Shown here: piece after piece, positions 1 to 10,691 of the stretch | Numbering within the stretch: position 1 is the stretch's first letter | Layout: every line of letters begins with the position of its first letter | NCBI GenBank assembly: GCA_963555705.1 | Contig: OY743177.1 | Coordinates: 56,936,096-57,000,095, forward strand | Direction of reading: 5' to 3' | Origin: Ligustrum vulgare | Taxonomy: Eukaryota; Streptophyta; Magnoliopsida; Lamiales; Oleaceae | Length of the DNA: 64,000 nucleotides | The notes under the pieces: generated by a model | Database searches by the model: none | Told to the model about the DNA's origin: nothing | What the model saw: the letters and a program-made list of their open reading frames with translations, nothing else | Translations under genes and position numbers: made by a program

Positions 1-1557
1 GCAAAAATCGGGGCTGAAGGTCGAACTTTTGGGGCTGAAATCGAGTAAAATCGGGTTGAGCGCGAAGCTTCTTTCACGATTTTCCGGCGAATAGGGCGGC
101 GGTCGAGGTAAGTGTCTTGGGTAAGTATATATTCTTGGTTTTGTATTTGATTTGGGTGTCGATTTTGGAGTAGGGATGAAGAGGGCAGTGGCGGTTGTGG
201 CGGTTTGGAGTTGAAGATGGTGGTTTATTTGTGGCAGTGGCTGCGGAGCCATGGCAGTGGACTGGTGGTTCAATGAAGCTTGGGTGCAGGCGGCGCTACG
301 GTGGTGGTGCATTGATATAGTGAAGTTGGTGTGTGGTTGCAGTGGGGGTGAGGGTGAAGTGGTTGTGCAGTGATGTCCAATTGGGAGTGATGTAAGTGGA
401 TATGGTGTTTTGAAGTTGATTAGTGGCGGTAGGAGTTGGTGATTACGGTGGCTGGGCAGTTGGTGTTTTGAGTGATTGATGCAGATTGTTGAAACTGTAA
501 TTAGAGGCTTGTTTGGTGATGGTGGTGGTTTGATTTGCAGATTGGGGATTGAAGTTTGGTTGCTTGTTGTTGAATTGGCATTAGGTAGTGGCTCTATTAG
601 TAGCGGGAGGTGTTGGTTTGATTTTCGATGGTGAAGATTTGAAAGCTTCCGTGGCTTGATGGAAGGGGCAGTGCTGGGTGATTGTTGGTGGCTGGAGATG
701 GAGGTGGTGATGATGATGATGATGACTGTGTTTGAACGTGAGTGAAGTGAGGTATATATATATATACTGCTGGTAGAGTGGAAAGTTTTGGTAAATTATG
801 ACAGTATTTGGTTTGAGAAAGATTACAGGGATTGACAAGAGTATAACAGTTGATTGAGGGAGCTGAAGGAGGGTTAAACTGGTGCAGATGGTGTGTGAAG
901 GGGGGGAAATTTTGGGAAATAAGCATTGACAGAGCTTGAGACTTGGAACAATGAATTTCTGGGAAGGAGGTAAACAAAACGTGCAGAATTGTGGCGTATT
1001 TGCAAGAAGGGAATTGAGGTTGATTGAGAGGGATTGAAGAGTGATCATGGGGAAGGGAAAAATGTGCTGAATATGAAAAATGGAAGTTTGGGGAAGAACT
1101 TTAGGAAAATTGGATGAAATCTTGCTGTGATTTATGAATTGTGGCTGATTTGATAGCTGTTTAGGGATAATTTAGAGGGTGGAGTTATGCAACGTGTAAA
1201 AATGGGAGGGGAGAATGTCTGGGGTTGATTGTGATTAATGTATGGTATATAAAATGGTAATTTGGGTTTATTGTAGGATGGCTGGATCGAGGGAAGAGAT
1301 TGAGGGAAATGGGAAATTGCTAACGAATTGGTTTTGATAAAAATCTGAAATGAAAAAGAATAATACTAATTTTAGGAGTTCAAATTTAAAACATTTTGGA
1401 CTTAAATAATTTGAATCCAATATTTGAAAATCGGAAAATAATAATGGACTTGGGATATCATAAAATTTGGAAATTGGAATATGATAAAATTTAAAATAAA
1501 ATCTAATTTCACTTCACTGGTTTAGAGGATCACGTTTTAAAAATAAATGGACAAAGT
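1..1557. other. GT-rich then AT-rich intergenic DNA, no supported gene
   Basis: The first ~1.25 kb of the plus strand is strongly biased to G and T, with many GTGG/GGTGG runs, a GAT-type simple repeat near 700-725 and a short TA run near 755-768. Long open frames on the opposite strand are rich in His, Pro and Ser and follow from this bias; none shows a recognisable domain. A GAGGTAAGT splice-donor-like string occurs near 106-114, but no flanking coding exon can be supported. From about 1300 the sequence becomes AT-rich. It could be an old transposon or untranslated host DNA. Confidence 0.5.
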
Positions 1558-1619
1558 TGTAGCGACACATATAAAAAAATGTTTATTTAAATTAGTCACG
1601 AAAATTCTTGGTCGCTACA
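1558..1619. repeat. Short perfect inverted repeat TGTAGCGAC / GTCGCTACA
   Basis: TGTAGCGAC at 1558-1566 and GTCGCTACA at 1611-1619 are exact inverted copies around a 44-bp AT-rich interior. TAGCGAC words are abundant inside the CACTA element at 39218-40004, so this may be a fragment of such an element. No target duplication was seen. Confidence 0.35.
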
Positions 1620-1626
1620 CTCGTGC

Positions 1627-1917
1627 ACACGAGCCGAGGGGTTGGGTTCGAGGCGGGTCGGAGCGACCCTTTCAACTCATTTGTTGCCCAATTTATAATT
1701 TATAATTATTTTTTTTAAAAATTTTTTTAATATATTTTTCTTTTTTTAATATGAGAAATGGGAAAAAAATTTAAAAACTTCGGGTCGTGGGGCCGGTTCG
1801 GGGCGGAGAAGCCGCACCGAACCCACCCTGTAGACCTAAATTTTTCGGGGCGGGTCGCCCATAATGGGATCGGGTCCGCGCAGGCCTCGGGTCTGTCGGG
1901 TTTTTTTGACATCCCTA
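1627..1917. mobile_element. GC-rich hAT-like non-autonomous element, 5' end degraded
   Basis: The block alternates GGGTCGGG/GGTTCGGGGC words with an AT-rich core, a composition also seen in the complete hAT element at 5726-6240. It ends in TTTTTTTGACATCCCTA, the reverse complement of a TAGGGATGTCAA-type hAT terminus. I could not find a matching left terminus or an 8-bp duplication, so the left boundary is approximate and the element is probably truncated. Confidence 0.45.
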
Positions 1918-2691
1918 TGCTATATCGATACAGCGACGCCGTTGCCAAATCTATGCAGGGGCATCAATGTGCTTGCTTTCATCATAGCAGCGCCGCTCAT
2001 CGATTGAAAGTAGTGGCACCGACGTTACCTTGAAGTCACTCTGCCGATGACGTCTTGCCGGAGACATTCCAACTGTGGTGGGTATGAACGTGGGTGAAGA
2101 GCGGAGGTGGAAGGTTGTTTATTCCTACGAGATTGAATGAATTTTGAATGTAGAAATAGAAAGATAAAATAATTAATTTTGAAGTGGTGTTATGTGACTT
2201 TGGATTGAATAAATAATTTAATTTTTAAATTATTTTAATTAATTAATTAACTATTAAAATTTTAATACAACCTAAAATTTGAATTTATTTATGTTAGGCC
2301 TTATATTTGAATTTAGTTTCTAAAAACATGGTTGCGTGTAATTTCCACTTGATACATACTATAACACTTTCTGGAGAAACAATAGTACTCTTCGTACCAA
2401 TTCATAATAAACAAAATAACTTATTTCTCTCTCTTCTTTTCAATCATACGCTTATTAATAAAAAATAATATTACATATAAACTCATAAAAGTTCTAATTT
2501 TTAACCGCACATCATTCAAAAAATTACTATTCAAAAAACTATTTCTTCAAATAAATTCCTTAAAATCAACATTAAACAAAGACAAAGATTATTGCATGGA
2601 GCTCCAACAAATGAATAATCATACATATATGAAGTATGGATCGAGCAACTCATGAGCTGATAGATGGGCGACTTTGGCTCGTTCTGAGACG
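1918..2691. other. AT-rich intergenic DNA, nothing recognised
   Basis: After about 120 bp of mixed composition the sequence becomes AT-rich. No open frame with a known domain, no RNA gene and no clear terminal repeats were seen. Confidence 0.4.
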
Positions 2692-3113
2692 CAGGGACGG
2701 AGCCAGGATTTCGAGTGAGTGGGGGCCAAAATTTTCAAATGGTGGAAGAAGGAGGCGGAGGCCTCCTCCCGGGGGTTCGGGGGTGGAGCCCCCGAAATTT
2801 TTTTGAATTAAAATAATTGAAACGACGAAACAATAAATCAAAAACTAAACTAAATTAACTAATAAGTAACAACTAACCAGTGTAAAGTAGTAATTCACAA
2901 AAGAAAAGACCTATATATAACTGAAAAATTAATGTAAACTTTCAAGGTGGGTGATACGAGTAATGAACATTGTATCTACTTCTTATATAAATATAATGAT
3001 TGCGAGAATTAAGATCAAAGGAAATAAATTTAAATTGTCAATTTTTTTTTTTTTTTTTTTTGGACTCAAAAATTATTTTTTTTCAGTGTGGGCCAAGGGT
3101 AGCTCCGTGCCTG
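2692..3113. mobile_element. hAT (Tip100-like) non-autonomous element with perfect 8-bp TSD
   Basis: The left end CAGGGACGGAGCCA and the right end TAGCTCCGTGCCTG form near-matching terminal inverted repeats of the CAGGGGCGGAGC type known from Tip100-like hAT elements. The 8-bp sequence CTGAGACG occurs directly before (2684-2691) and directly after (3114-3121) the element, the duplication size expected of hAT transposition. The 422-bp interior holds GC-rich subterminal DNA and a poly(T) run near 3043-3060, and encodes no transposase. Confidence 0.9.
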
Positions 3114-4320
3114 CTGAGACGAGTCACGTGTCGAGTTGAGTTCACATTATTTTTCACGAGTGGGATCAGCTCGTGAAGCTATTGTGCTTAGGGTCAAGTC
3201 GATCCCATATTTTGGGCACACTTAACTAATGTCTAAACGAGCCTTATCAGTCCACTGTCCCCTTTATTAGGCCTTTTAAACATATGGATATGAATCCATT
3301 TAAGATGTCCAATCACTTAAACCCATATGTTTCTAACTATTAACAATGTAAAAGCATGTTTGGTGTAGGAAAAAATGGAGAGATTTTTTAAAGTATGGTT
3401 GAAAATTTGTTGAAAAGTGTGTAAAGTAATGGATCTTATAGAAATATGAGGCTGGAAATGAGTTTGAGGAAAAAGTTATAAAAACTCTAGTGGACCAAAC
3501 AAGAGCTAAGTAAGTAAATCTACTCATAACAATTTCAATGAGCAAAGACGAAACCAACGTGCATCGAGGGCAATCAATCGCTTGTGCTGGATCCGACCAT
3601 GACATTTATAATTTAATTAATTTTTTATATGTATATCAAAAAGGCTGATACTTATATTTAGAAATGGGCCCAAAAATTAAATTTTGATTTTGGGCTCAAA
3701 ATGGTAATGAATCCAATTATGCAAAACCAAACTCAAGCCTAAGGTTGAAGGTTCAACCATCCAACCCAAATTTAAAAGACATAAAATCTGATTTCTGGCT
3801 TCCCGTTCATTTACTGTAGCTTTTGCCTTTCGACTTCAAATCTGATTTCGGTTCTTCACTTCAGTCTTGAGCCTTTCGATTTCAACACCTTCATACTTCA
3901 TCATTCAGACTTCAATCCAAGCTCCTCCCGTCCTCATGCTAGGCGGGTCCGATCCAAGCACTGGCAGCTTCTTACTTATTTTACAACCTAAATCGTATTC
4001 AACAACGGGTTATAAGATGAGGTTGACCGTGATCCTAAATTGGACTTGATTCCTCTTAATGTTTGGATTGGCTCTCTGCAGTCGTGAGGAGGTGAAAGAG
4101 TAAATGAATAGAGGAAATCTAATTGAACTACTAGATTGGTATGCCGCTCTTTGTGAGGAAGTACTCAAAGTAGTGCTTATGAATGTACCTGAAAATGAGG
4201 GTCTTCGATCAATGGTCAACTATCAACGGTCAAAGATTGCTCTAGGTAAACTCCAATCCTGAATTCGTCCTTCCAATGAGAATGTTAAACTCTTTATCAT
4301 TCGACCACCATTATTTTACT
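3114..4320. other. Intergenic DNA with a possible MITE at about 3359-3500
   Basis: No gene is supported. At 3359-3500 a GTTTGGTGTAG-type start and a GGACCAAAC end form weak inverted repeats, resembling the GTTTGGT-ended MITEs elsewhere in this window (compare about 37360). From about 3600 to 4260 the composition is more balanced but every frame is broken. Confidence 0.35.
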
Positions 4321-4543
4321 CCTCTGTTTGGTAAAATTTGTTTATAAACAATCACGTAGCAACATCTTACTGGAGATTTTTTTTTTTTTTTTTTTTTTTT
4401 TTTGAAAAGTCAATAATTTTGTTGATCAAAGATTCCTTTCAACATTTTTACTTTAAAAAAATAGACCAATGAAATGCTGACGTATCGCTATTTATTAACA
4501 ATATTTAAAAATAACCATTTATATACAGTTTACCAAACAGAGG
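4321..4543. mobile_element. MITE with CCTCTGTTTGGTAAA inverted ends
   Basis: CCTCTGTTTGGTAAA at 4321-4335 and its exact reverse complement TTTACCAAACAGAGG at 4529-4543 bound 223 bp of AT-rich DNA containing a poly(T) tract near 4378-4403. It has no coding capacity. The same TTTGGTAAA/TTTACCAAA ends occur at 44957-45265. No clear target duplication was found, so the superfamily is not assigned. Confidence 0.65.
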
Positions 4544-4783
4544 CTAACACAAATAAGCCTCAAGTGCTATAGGAGGGTCTCAAACATATTCTTCCTTAGC
4601 ATGATGATCTCTTAACTTGAACCTGAAACCTAACCCATTTATAAACAATATTTAAAAATAACCATTTATAAATGGTTTACCAAACAGATGCTAACACAAA
4701 TAAGGCTCAAGTGAAACAGGAGGTCTAAAAAATATTCTTCCTTAGCATGACGATATCGTAACTTGAACCTGAAACCTGATACC
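4490..4783. repeat. 147-bp tandem duplication overlapping the MITE right end
   Basis: Two adjacent diverged copies start at 4490 and 4637. Both contain AACAATATTTAAAAATAACC, TTTACCAAACAG, the CTAACACAAATAAG block and an ACTTGAACCTGAAACCT end. The duplicated unit includes the right end of the MITE, so the duplication postdates that insertion. Confidence 0.75.
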
Positions 4784-5725
4784 ATTATATGCTATATTCT
4801 TTAATTCTGTAGCAGTTTATAAATTGACCTTTTGTTATTTTTACGGTAAAATGTGGTTAAAAAGTGGTGAGAGAAAATGTGTGTGGCTAAAATTATAAGA
4901 GCATCCGCATTGAACGCGTTTAATTTAACTACCCATATAGACAAAAAATTAGATGTTAAATGACACATATACAAGTTAAAGTTAACTACTTATTATTATC
5001 ACAATAGATGTGTTACTTTCTAGGGCTAATTACGGAAAATCATATGTTTATTTTTAAAATTTTTTTAAAATCAGGCATTTTAAAATTATTTCGTTAAATA
5101 AACTTACCAATCCCAAACCACCAATTTAACCTACTGCATGTCTCTAACTCATTCACATTTTATTGGGGGAAGAAGATAGACAACTTAAACGTGCGATTCT
5201 CCTTCGGATCAGAGATTGATGACAGTGAACGGTGGGGGCAGAGACAGGAAGCACAAATCTCATCTCTGTCCAGCCTCCATTTTTTGTATATGCCAGTTCA
5301 TTGTTTTGTTTAATGGTTGTTTCTGGTGCGACGTTGGTAGTGTATCATGTGGTGTGTGCGTGTTGATGGTGTGTGAGATGGTGGTGTGGTGCGGTTGTAA
5401 CTGTGTGAGCAGTGGTGGTGGTGGTGGTGGTGGGAGGTGATTGTGAATTGGTGGAGGCGAGATGATCGATGTTTGTATCCCTGAACCTTAATTTCATGTG
5501 CTCTTGTTTGATTTTTTCTGGTCTTTTGGTTGATGTAATTGTGGGGGTGGTGTTGAGAAGGTGTTGTTGTTGTTGAGACGGTGGTTGTGATGGTGGTGGT
5601 GGTTTTTAGAGATGGCAATGGCAATGGCAATGGCTAGGGCATGTGTCAGATTTGGAAGAGATTTATAATACTTATACCCTACTCATATATTCATTTAAGA
5701 GTAGTAGGTCGGATGCGGGTAGGGT
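4784..5725. other. Intergenic DNA with GT-rich stretch and GGT microsatellite
   Basis: A GAGCATCCGCATTGAACGCG string near 4901 resembles the ends of common GAGCATCC-type plant MITEs, but the partner end is unclear. From 5200 to 5640 the plus strand is rich in G and T, with a GGT repeat near 5411-5430 and ATGGCA repeats near 5612-5632. Apparent open frames are low-complexity and no protein is supported. Confidence 0.4.
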
Positions 5726-6240
5726 TAGAGATAACGATGACGCGAGTTCGGGGCGGGGATATCCGCCCTGTGTCTTGCCTTGTGAGAAGAACCCCAAACC
5801 CATACCCGCTAAGTTATAATGGGGTGGGGCAGGTATGGGTTCGGGGCATCCCATACCGGCCCCGCCTCTTTAACGCCCCGTTTATTTTATTTTTTTTAAA
5901 AAATAAAGAAACTTATTTGAACAACATTTTTTTTTTACTTGTTTTATTACTACATTTCATCGATCTAATTAAATAATTTTTTTAAACAACACAATCATTT
6001 TTTTAAAAAAAAAAAAAAAAAGATGTACGATTTTTCCTATAGTAAAAAAAAAAAAAATTATTTATTAAATTTATGGGCGGGGTAGGTCAAACAAAACCCT
6101 CCCCGCCTTGAGCCCGTTCCAAGTTTTTTCATTTTAATCACATACCCATCCCGCTAACTCATGGGGCAACTTTTTTTCGCCCCATTAGGGTGGGGCCCCC
6201 GTTAGGTTCGGGGGCGGGACGAGTTTTTTTGCCATCCTTA
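5726..6240. mobile_element. hAT-type non-autonomous element with perfect 8-bp TSD
   Basis: The left terminus TAGAGATAACGATGACGCG and the right terminus (reverse complement TAAGGATGGCAAAAAAACTC) are diverged inverted repeats of the TAGGGATGGCAA hAT type, and both run into GGGGCGGG subterminal DNA. GGTAGGGT flanks it exactly at 5718-5725 and 6241-6248. The 515-bp interior is GC-rich at the edges, AT-rich in the middle, and non-coding. The flanking GGTCGGATGCGGGT and GGGTATGGGT words suggest it landed in an older element of similar composition. Confidence 0.88.
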
Positions 6241-6519
6241 GGTAGGGTGCAGGTATACTTTTATACCCATTTAAAACTCGTTACGTTTTTTAATTTTAAT
6301 AATATTTTTATTTATTTATTTTTGGCATATTACTTGATTAACAATAATACAATTATCTGATTGTAATTTTTTCATGATCTTCACATGTAACATACTTCAC
6401 AATAATATATATATATATTTTAAAATAATGGGTATATGGGTCGGGTATGAGTTTTTCCACAGTACCCATACCCATGTCGGGTTTCTAAATTTAATTGGAA
6501 TGATGATTCCGAGGTCGGC

Positions 6520-7034
6520 TGATTATAGACAACTCTATCAATGCTTTCGAACTTCTCCACTCTATCTATGGGCTTGCGTTGCAATGGCAGGAAGGGATTC
6601 ATGTCTTTGAAGTTAGATATAAGCAATGCATATGATGGAGTGGAGTGGGATTTTGTTCGGGCTGTGATGAGAAGGAAGGAATTCCACTTTCTCCCTATCC
6701 TTTTTATCTTGTTTACTGAAGCTTTTTTTACTATGCTCACGACAGCTGAAAATCAAGGCCAACTTTGTAGTATGCGGTGCAAGAGGATGTCACTTATTCT
6801 TTGCAGATGACTCCATCTTGCTTACTTGAGCCAAGGAGGATGATGCAAGAACTTTTCTAGATATTCTTGACATTATCGTCGTGCATCAGGACAACTTGTT
6901 AATCTACATAAACCTGCAATCTCTTTTATGCCAAATGTGGATGAGGCTGATTGGGATTCCATTTTCAATCTACTCAGTGTTCAACATGTACATAATCACA
7001 ATATCTACCTTGGGATTCCTGCAGTTGTGGGACA
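6520..7034 (+). pseudogene. LINE reverse transcriptase relic, first part
   Basis: Several plus-strand frames give fragments of a plant L1-type LINE reverse transcriptase: LKLDISNAYDGVEWDF near 6607-6654 (the conserved LDMSKAYDRVEW region), then FADDS with the catalytic Asp pair near 6798-6815 and YLGIP at about 7011-7025. Frame changes and stops separate these pieces and the usual spacing is shortened, so the copy is dead. It is cut at 7034 by retrotransposon A1 and resumes at about 35896. The 5' half of the LINE is missing. Confidence 0.85.
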
Positions 7035-9657
7035 TGATAAGTGTGCTTTACACACTTATTTAGTTCCTAAATTAGCAATTTAATTGACAAATTGAGCAAA
7101 TATCTACTTATAAATTGTGTTTATCTTGTACAATCAGGTACAACCTCAATTGGAAAGCAAATAGACAAGATTGGAGAGCAATTGAGCGAAAAGAAGAGCA
7201 ATTTCGATGTCCAATGACCTAATTGAAAGAAATCAAAAGTTTGGGAACTCAATTTCAACATTTCAGAAAGATGGAGGACCTACCTTGCAAATATTTAAGG
7301 GGCATATTTATAATAAAAGTCAAAATTCGAGGACTAAATTGAAGAAGACCAGAAGTTGGAGGACCCAATTGCAAATCATGGAAGGACGGAGCTGCAGGTG
7401 AACCACGCAATCGCGTGGTTCGACCATGTCGCGTTCGCGAAGTCAGGCCATAAACCAACCCGAGAGTTTTCATCACAACCAGGCGATCGCGTGGTCAAAA
7501 AATTGAGCAATAAGCTGGACCGACCCGGTGCGACCCGGTTCGGCCCAAATGCTGTTGTTCGCGGATCCATGTGAAAATAGGGTGTTTTTAGGGTATTTTT
7601 GTTAGGGTTTGCTCATAACTTGGCTCCCCAAACTAGGGCTCTACAACGAAACCGTCAAACCGATATCAAACCGCAATTTCGAAACCGTTGGTTCGGATCC
7701 ACGCGGACCCGTCAACGTTTCGGTTTTGACCCAAACCGAACCGCTTTCAAATGGTTTGGTTTAGGTTTCATTTTTCAAAACCCGTTTCAAACCGCCAACC
7801 CGCTAAAAAATTACAATTAAAATTTAATTTTTTAATTGCAAAAATACAAAAAAAATTATTGCTTTTATTTTCAATTTATATGAAGGGGCACCTTAATTTT
7901 CCTTTATTGTTAAGAAAGACATTTTGCTAGTACTAACAATTAAGTATTACTGGTGACTTTCTTACTTTATTTGTTTTTTATCCTATAATTTTTTTGGGGG
8001 GAGTATGCATAAACTTGCTCATTATTTATTTTTTCTTGGTTATAATATTTGTCTTCTGTTAATTTAGCAAGTCATGACTTGAATATTTATGGTTATCTAA
8101 GCAAAATTAGTTGTACTTGAGATCTTTTATCATCAGCCGTAATTCATCAAACTCTAAATTCCTAAAGCATCATTCTTTCATCATGTAGTTCAGTAGTTTT
8201 GCTTGGAATACAGTATATTTGAGTTTAAGTTGTTTTGTTGTGAAATAATAGGAAAATCTAACTTGAGAATGGATTGTGTTATCTATTAGGTTTTTTTGAT
8301 ATTAATGTGATAATTTGTTTGTGATCGTGCATTTGTATTTATTTTAGAAGTTGTTTACCCATATATTTTAATTTTGTTAGTCTTATAACATCTATCCGTA
8401 ATGTCGTTGGGTTATTTGTAATTAATTTTGATGTCTTAATTCAAAATTCTATTTCAATAATTATTTTAACTTGATTTACATATATTAGTTTAGTTTCGTT
8501 TGCAAACCCCGGTTTAAAACCGCACCAAACCGCAAAAAATGGTTTGGTTTGGTTTGGTTTAGGAAATGAAATTGTTTGGTTTGGGTTGGAAAAACCTCAA
8601 ACCGCTTTAAACGGTTTGGTTTGAAAAATTATCAAAAACCGCCCAAACCAAACCGTTTACACCCCTACCCCAAACCCTAGCCTCTTTTTCTCTCTTTTCT
8701 TTTCTTTTCTTTGTTTTTGTTTTGTTTGTAATTTAGTTTGTAGATTATTTTTGATTTCAACGTTTTAGTCACCATTGAAGCAAGGAAGCAAGAAGTGAGG
8801 TGAAGATTCAAAACAAAGTTCAAGGAATTTTGGGGTAAAAACTCAAGGGAAGTGATTTATTTCATTATCTTGTATTTTTAATCTTTGATTTCTATATTTT
8901 GTAATGCATTTTTGTAAACCTCAACTTTTGTGCAATATTTATACAATGGGCTAGTTGTTTTATGTTGGGATGATTGATGTAGCTTAACTTAGTTTAAGTA
9001 ATTTTAATGTTTGTTTATTAATGTTGAGCTTATTTCATGTGTGTTTGTTATTGAGATTATCCCATGTGTTTGATTGATCACCAAATATATATTTTGTGAA
9101 GTGTATGATAATCGAGAGATATTATGCATTTTAGACCAAATAACAAATGCTCTAGGTTCTTGTTAAGGATAGAGATATACCTTAAACTCTAGATGATCAA
9201 TTGAGCTATTTTCACAAAGAGTTAATGCAATTAATTGGGCTTTAATCGACATAGAGATATAGTAGGTTAAACCAATTGATTATGGTTAATTTCACTCGAG
9301 AGAGGTAATTAGCTAAGCTTGGAAAATCGGGTCTAATATTGTAAATGAGTAATTTATTAATTTGCATGTGTTGAGAAATTACTTAAGCAAGAGTTAAGTG
9401 AAATCATGAATCCCAACTATTTTATCTTTCATTTTTCTTATTTTTAATTTGGTTTAAAATTAGTTTCTTTAATTTAGAATTGTTAAAAATCCATCTTTTA
9501 ATTGTGCGTTTCTCTTTGTTGTTAGAATTAAATTAATTAAAGTTGTATAATCTAGAGTATACATTCCTCATGGGATCGACAACCCGGACTCAAAAAGTCC
9601 ACTTTATTACTTGTACGCGACCCGTGCGCTTGCGGTACACTATATTTTGAGTGAACA
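7035..9657 (+). repeat. 5' LTR of A1
   Basis: The LTR begins TGATAAGTGTGC and ends GAGTGAACA, followed by the primer-binding site. Its net length is about 1.58 kb once the hAT insertion (7634-8667) and its duplication are removed. It carries two CG-rich palindromes at 7402-7419 and 7478-7495, each with one mismatch to ACCACGCGATCGCGTGGT. It ends with a U5 segment containing CATGGGATCGACAACC. Confidence 0.9.
7634..8667. mobile_element. hAT-type element inside the A1 5' LTR, 8-bp TSD plus empty site
   Basis: The element begins TAGGGCTCTACAACG and ends with the reverse complement of TAGGGGTGTAAACGG. CCCCAAAC flanks it exactly at 7626-7633 and 8668-8675. The 3' LTR of A1 keeps the unoccupied site, with one CCCCAAAC near 13271, so the insertion occurred after A1 integrated. 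Its ends are rich in AAACCG/CGGTTT words. The 1,034-bp interior is AT-rich and encodes no transposase. Confidence 0.93.
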
Positions 9658-9663
9658 AGTTTT

Positions 9664-9681
9664 TGGTGCCGTTGTCGGGGA
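9664..9681 (+). promoter_or_regulatory. A1 primer-binding site (tRNA-Asp type)
   Basis: TGGTGCCGTTGTCGGGGA lies six bases after the LTR end. It matches the complement of the plant tRNA-Asp 3' end (TGGCGCCGTTGCCGGGGA) at 16 of 18 positions. A2 and A3 have the unmutated form at the same place. Confidence 0.85.
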
Positions 9682-9928
9682 ATGTTTTTACTTCGATTAT
9701 TACTTAAGTTAATTTTAGTTTTAACAACTTGTAATTATTTTTCTTTTATATTTTATCTTGTTATCTTTGGTTAACCACCGCTATTCTAATCTTTCTTGTG
9801 TTTGGTTTTCTTTCTATGCATATTTGATTTTGACATTGGCAAAATAGGAAAGCAATTGCATTGAACAATCTCAACATGGGTGATGAATACATGCTTGAAG
9901 AATATTCAAGTTGTGAATTTGTTACAAG

Positions 9929-10627
9929 ATGCATTGTAATGGACAATATTTGTTTTCCTGGAATGATTTGATTACGTCGAAGCTTATTGGGTTTAGACAA
10001 TATTTGAAATGCCGAAAACAAGCAATTGATACATTGGATGTGAGTTACATGCTCTTGGGGGATTGTGTACCGGATGATTGGGATGAAGACATCACTCTTG
10101 TAGGAGATGATCCTCCATTGTTGAATGAGAAGGTACTTGCAAAGTATTACAATGAGCTTGCCAATTTGGATGAAGATGATATGCTTATGGGGAATGCCAT
10201 GTATTGGGAAGGATTCCAAATGTGGGGCTATAATCCACTCTTGGGAATTAATAGGAAAAACTTGACGTTGCCCATGGATTCAAATTTTGGATCGGTCATT
10301 CAATCCGAGGAGACATCAACTAAAGAAGATGAGCTTGAAGAGAATGATAATTTAATCACAAAAGAATCACTTGGAGAAGTGGCAACTAATGAGGAAGAGA
10401 TCAAATCAAATTCTCTCAACTTCATTGATTGTCCAATAATAGAATTTGTGATTAAGCCACTTGAGGAGGAGCAAGTCTACATTGTTGAGTCTGAATTGGA
10501 TAGAATAGGCAAGTCCCATGCCATTGGAAGGGGCAAAGTACAAGTATTTCAAATCAATGAAGAGTGGGGCAAAGCCAAAAGAAGCAAAATGGGGAAGGCA
10601 TCAAAAGCTATGTTTAGAGTGCCATGA
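9929..10627 (+). CDS. A1 element-encoded acidic protein of unknown function
   Basis: This 232-residue frame is the only substantial coding potential in A1. It is acidic, with DEDD, EEDELEEND and EEEIKS stretches, and has a basic tail (GKAKRSKMGKASKAMF). I recognise no gag zinc knuckle, no protease DLGAS motif and no polymerase motif. A better-looking start, MGDEYMLEEYS, lies at about 9876 in another frame, so the native N-terminus was probably lost through a frameshift. The 3' end (ATGTTTAGAGTGCCATGA) resembles the 3' end of the A2 gag-protease region, so the frame may be a rearranged remnant of such an ORF. It is followed by the conserved post-stop module. Confidence 0.5.
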   Translation: MHCNGQYLFSWNDLITSKLIGFRQYLKCRKQAIDTLDVSYMLLGDCVPDDWDEDITLVGDDPPLLNEKVLAKYYNELANLDEDDMLMGNAMYWEGFQMWGYNPLLGINRKNLTLPMDSNFGSVIQSEETSTKEDELEENDNLITKESLGEVATNEEEIKSNSLNFIDCPIIEFVIKPLEEEQVYIVESELDRIGKSHAIGRGKVQVFQINEEWGKAKRSKMGKASKAMFRVP

Positions 10628-10691
10628 AGTGCTTATGCGGAGAGTCGAGCTAATGACTTTAAAATAAGCGCTTAATGGGAGGCAACCCATT
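10628..10691 (+). ncRNA. Post-stop two-hairpin module of A1
   Basis: After the TGA at 10625-10627, GTCGAGCTAATGAC (10644-10657) can form a four-pair stem with loop AGCUAA. After GCGCT, AATGGGAGGCAACCCATT (10674-10691) can form a six-pair stem with loop AGGCAA. GGGAGGCAACCC starts 49 nt after the stop codon. Equivalent blocks with compensatory stem changes follow the terminal stop codons of A2 and A3. This is a predicted RNA element and its function is unknown. Confidence 0.6.

Noticed and set aside
581..1048. Long minus-strand open frame rich in His, Ser and Pro
   Set aside because: It results from the GT-rich plus strand and a GAT microsatellite; there is no domain and no coding-like composition.
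5607..5640. TAGAGATGGCAATGG string as the left end of the hAT at 5726-6240
   Set aside because: The 8-bp duplication GGTAGGGT fixes the left end at 5726; the upstream string may belong to an older element without a matching right end.
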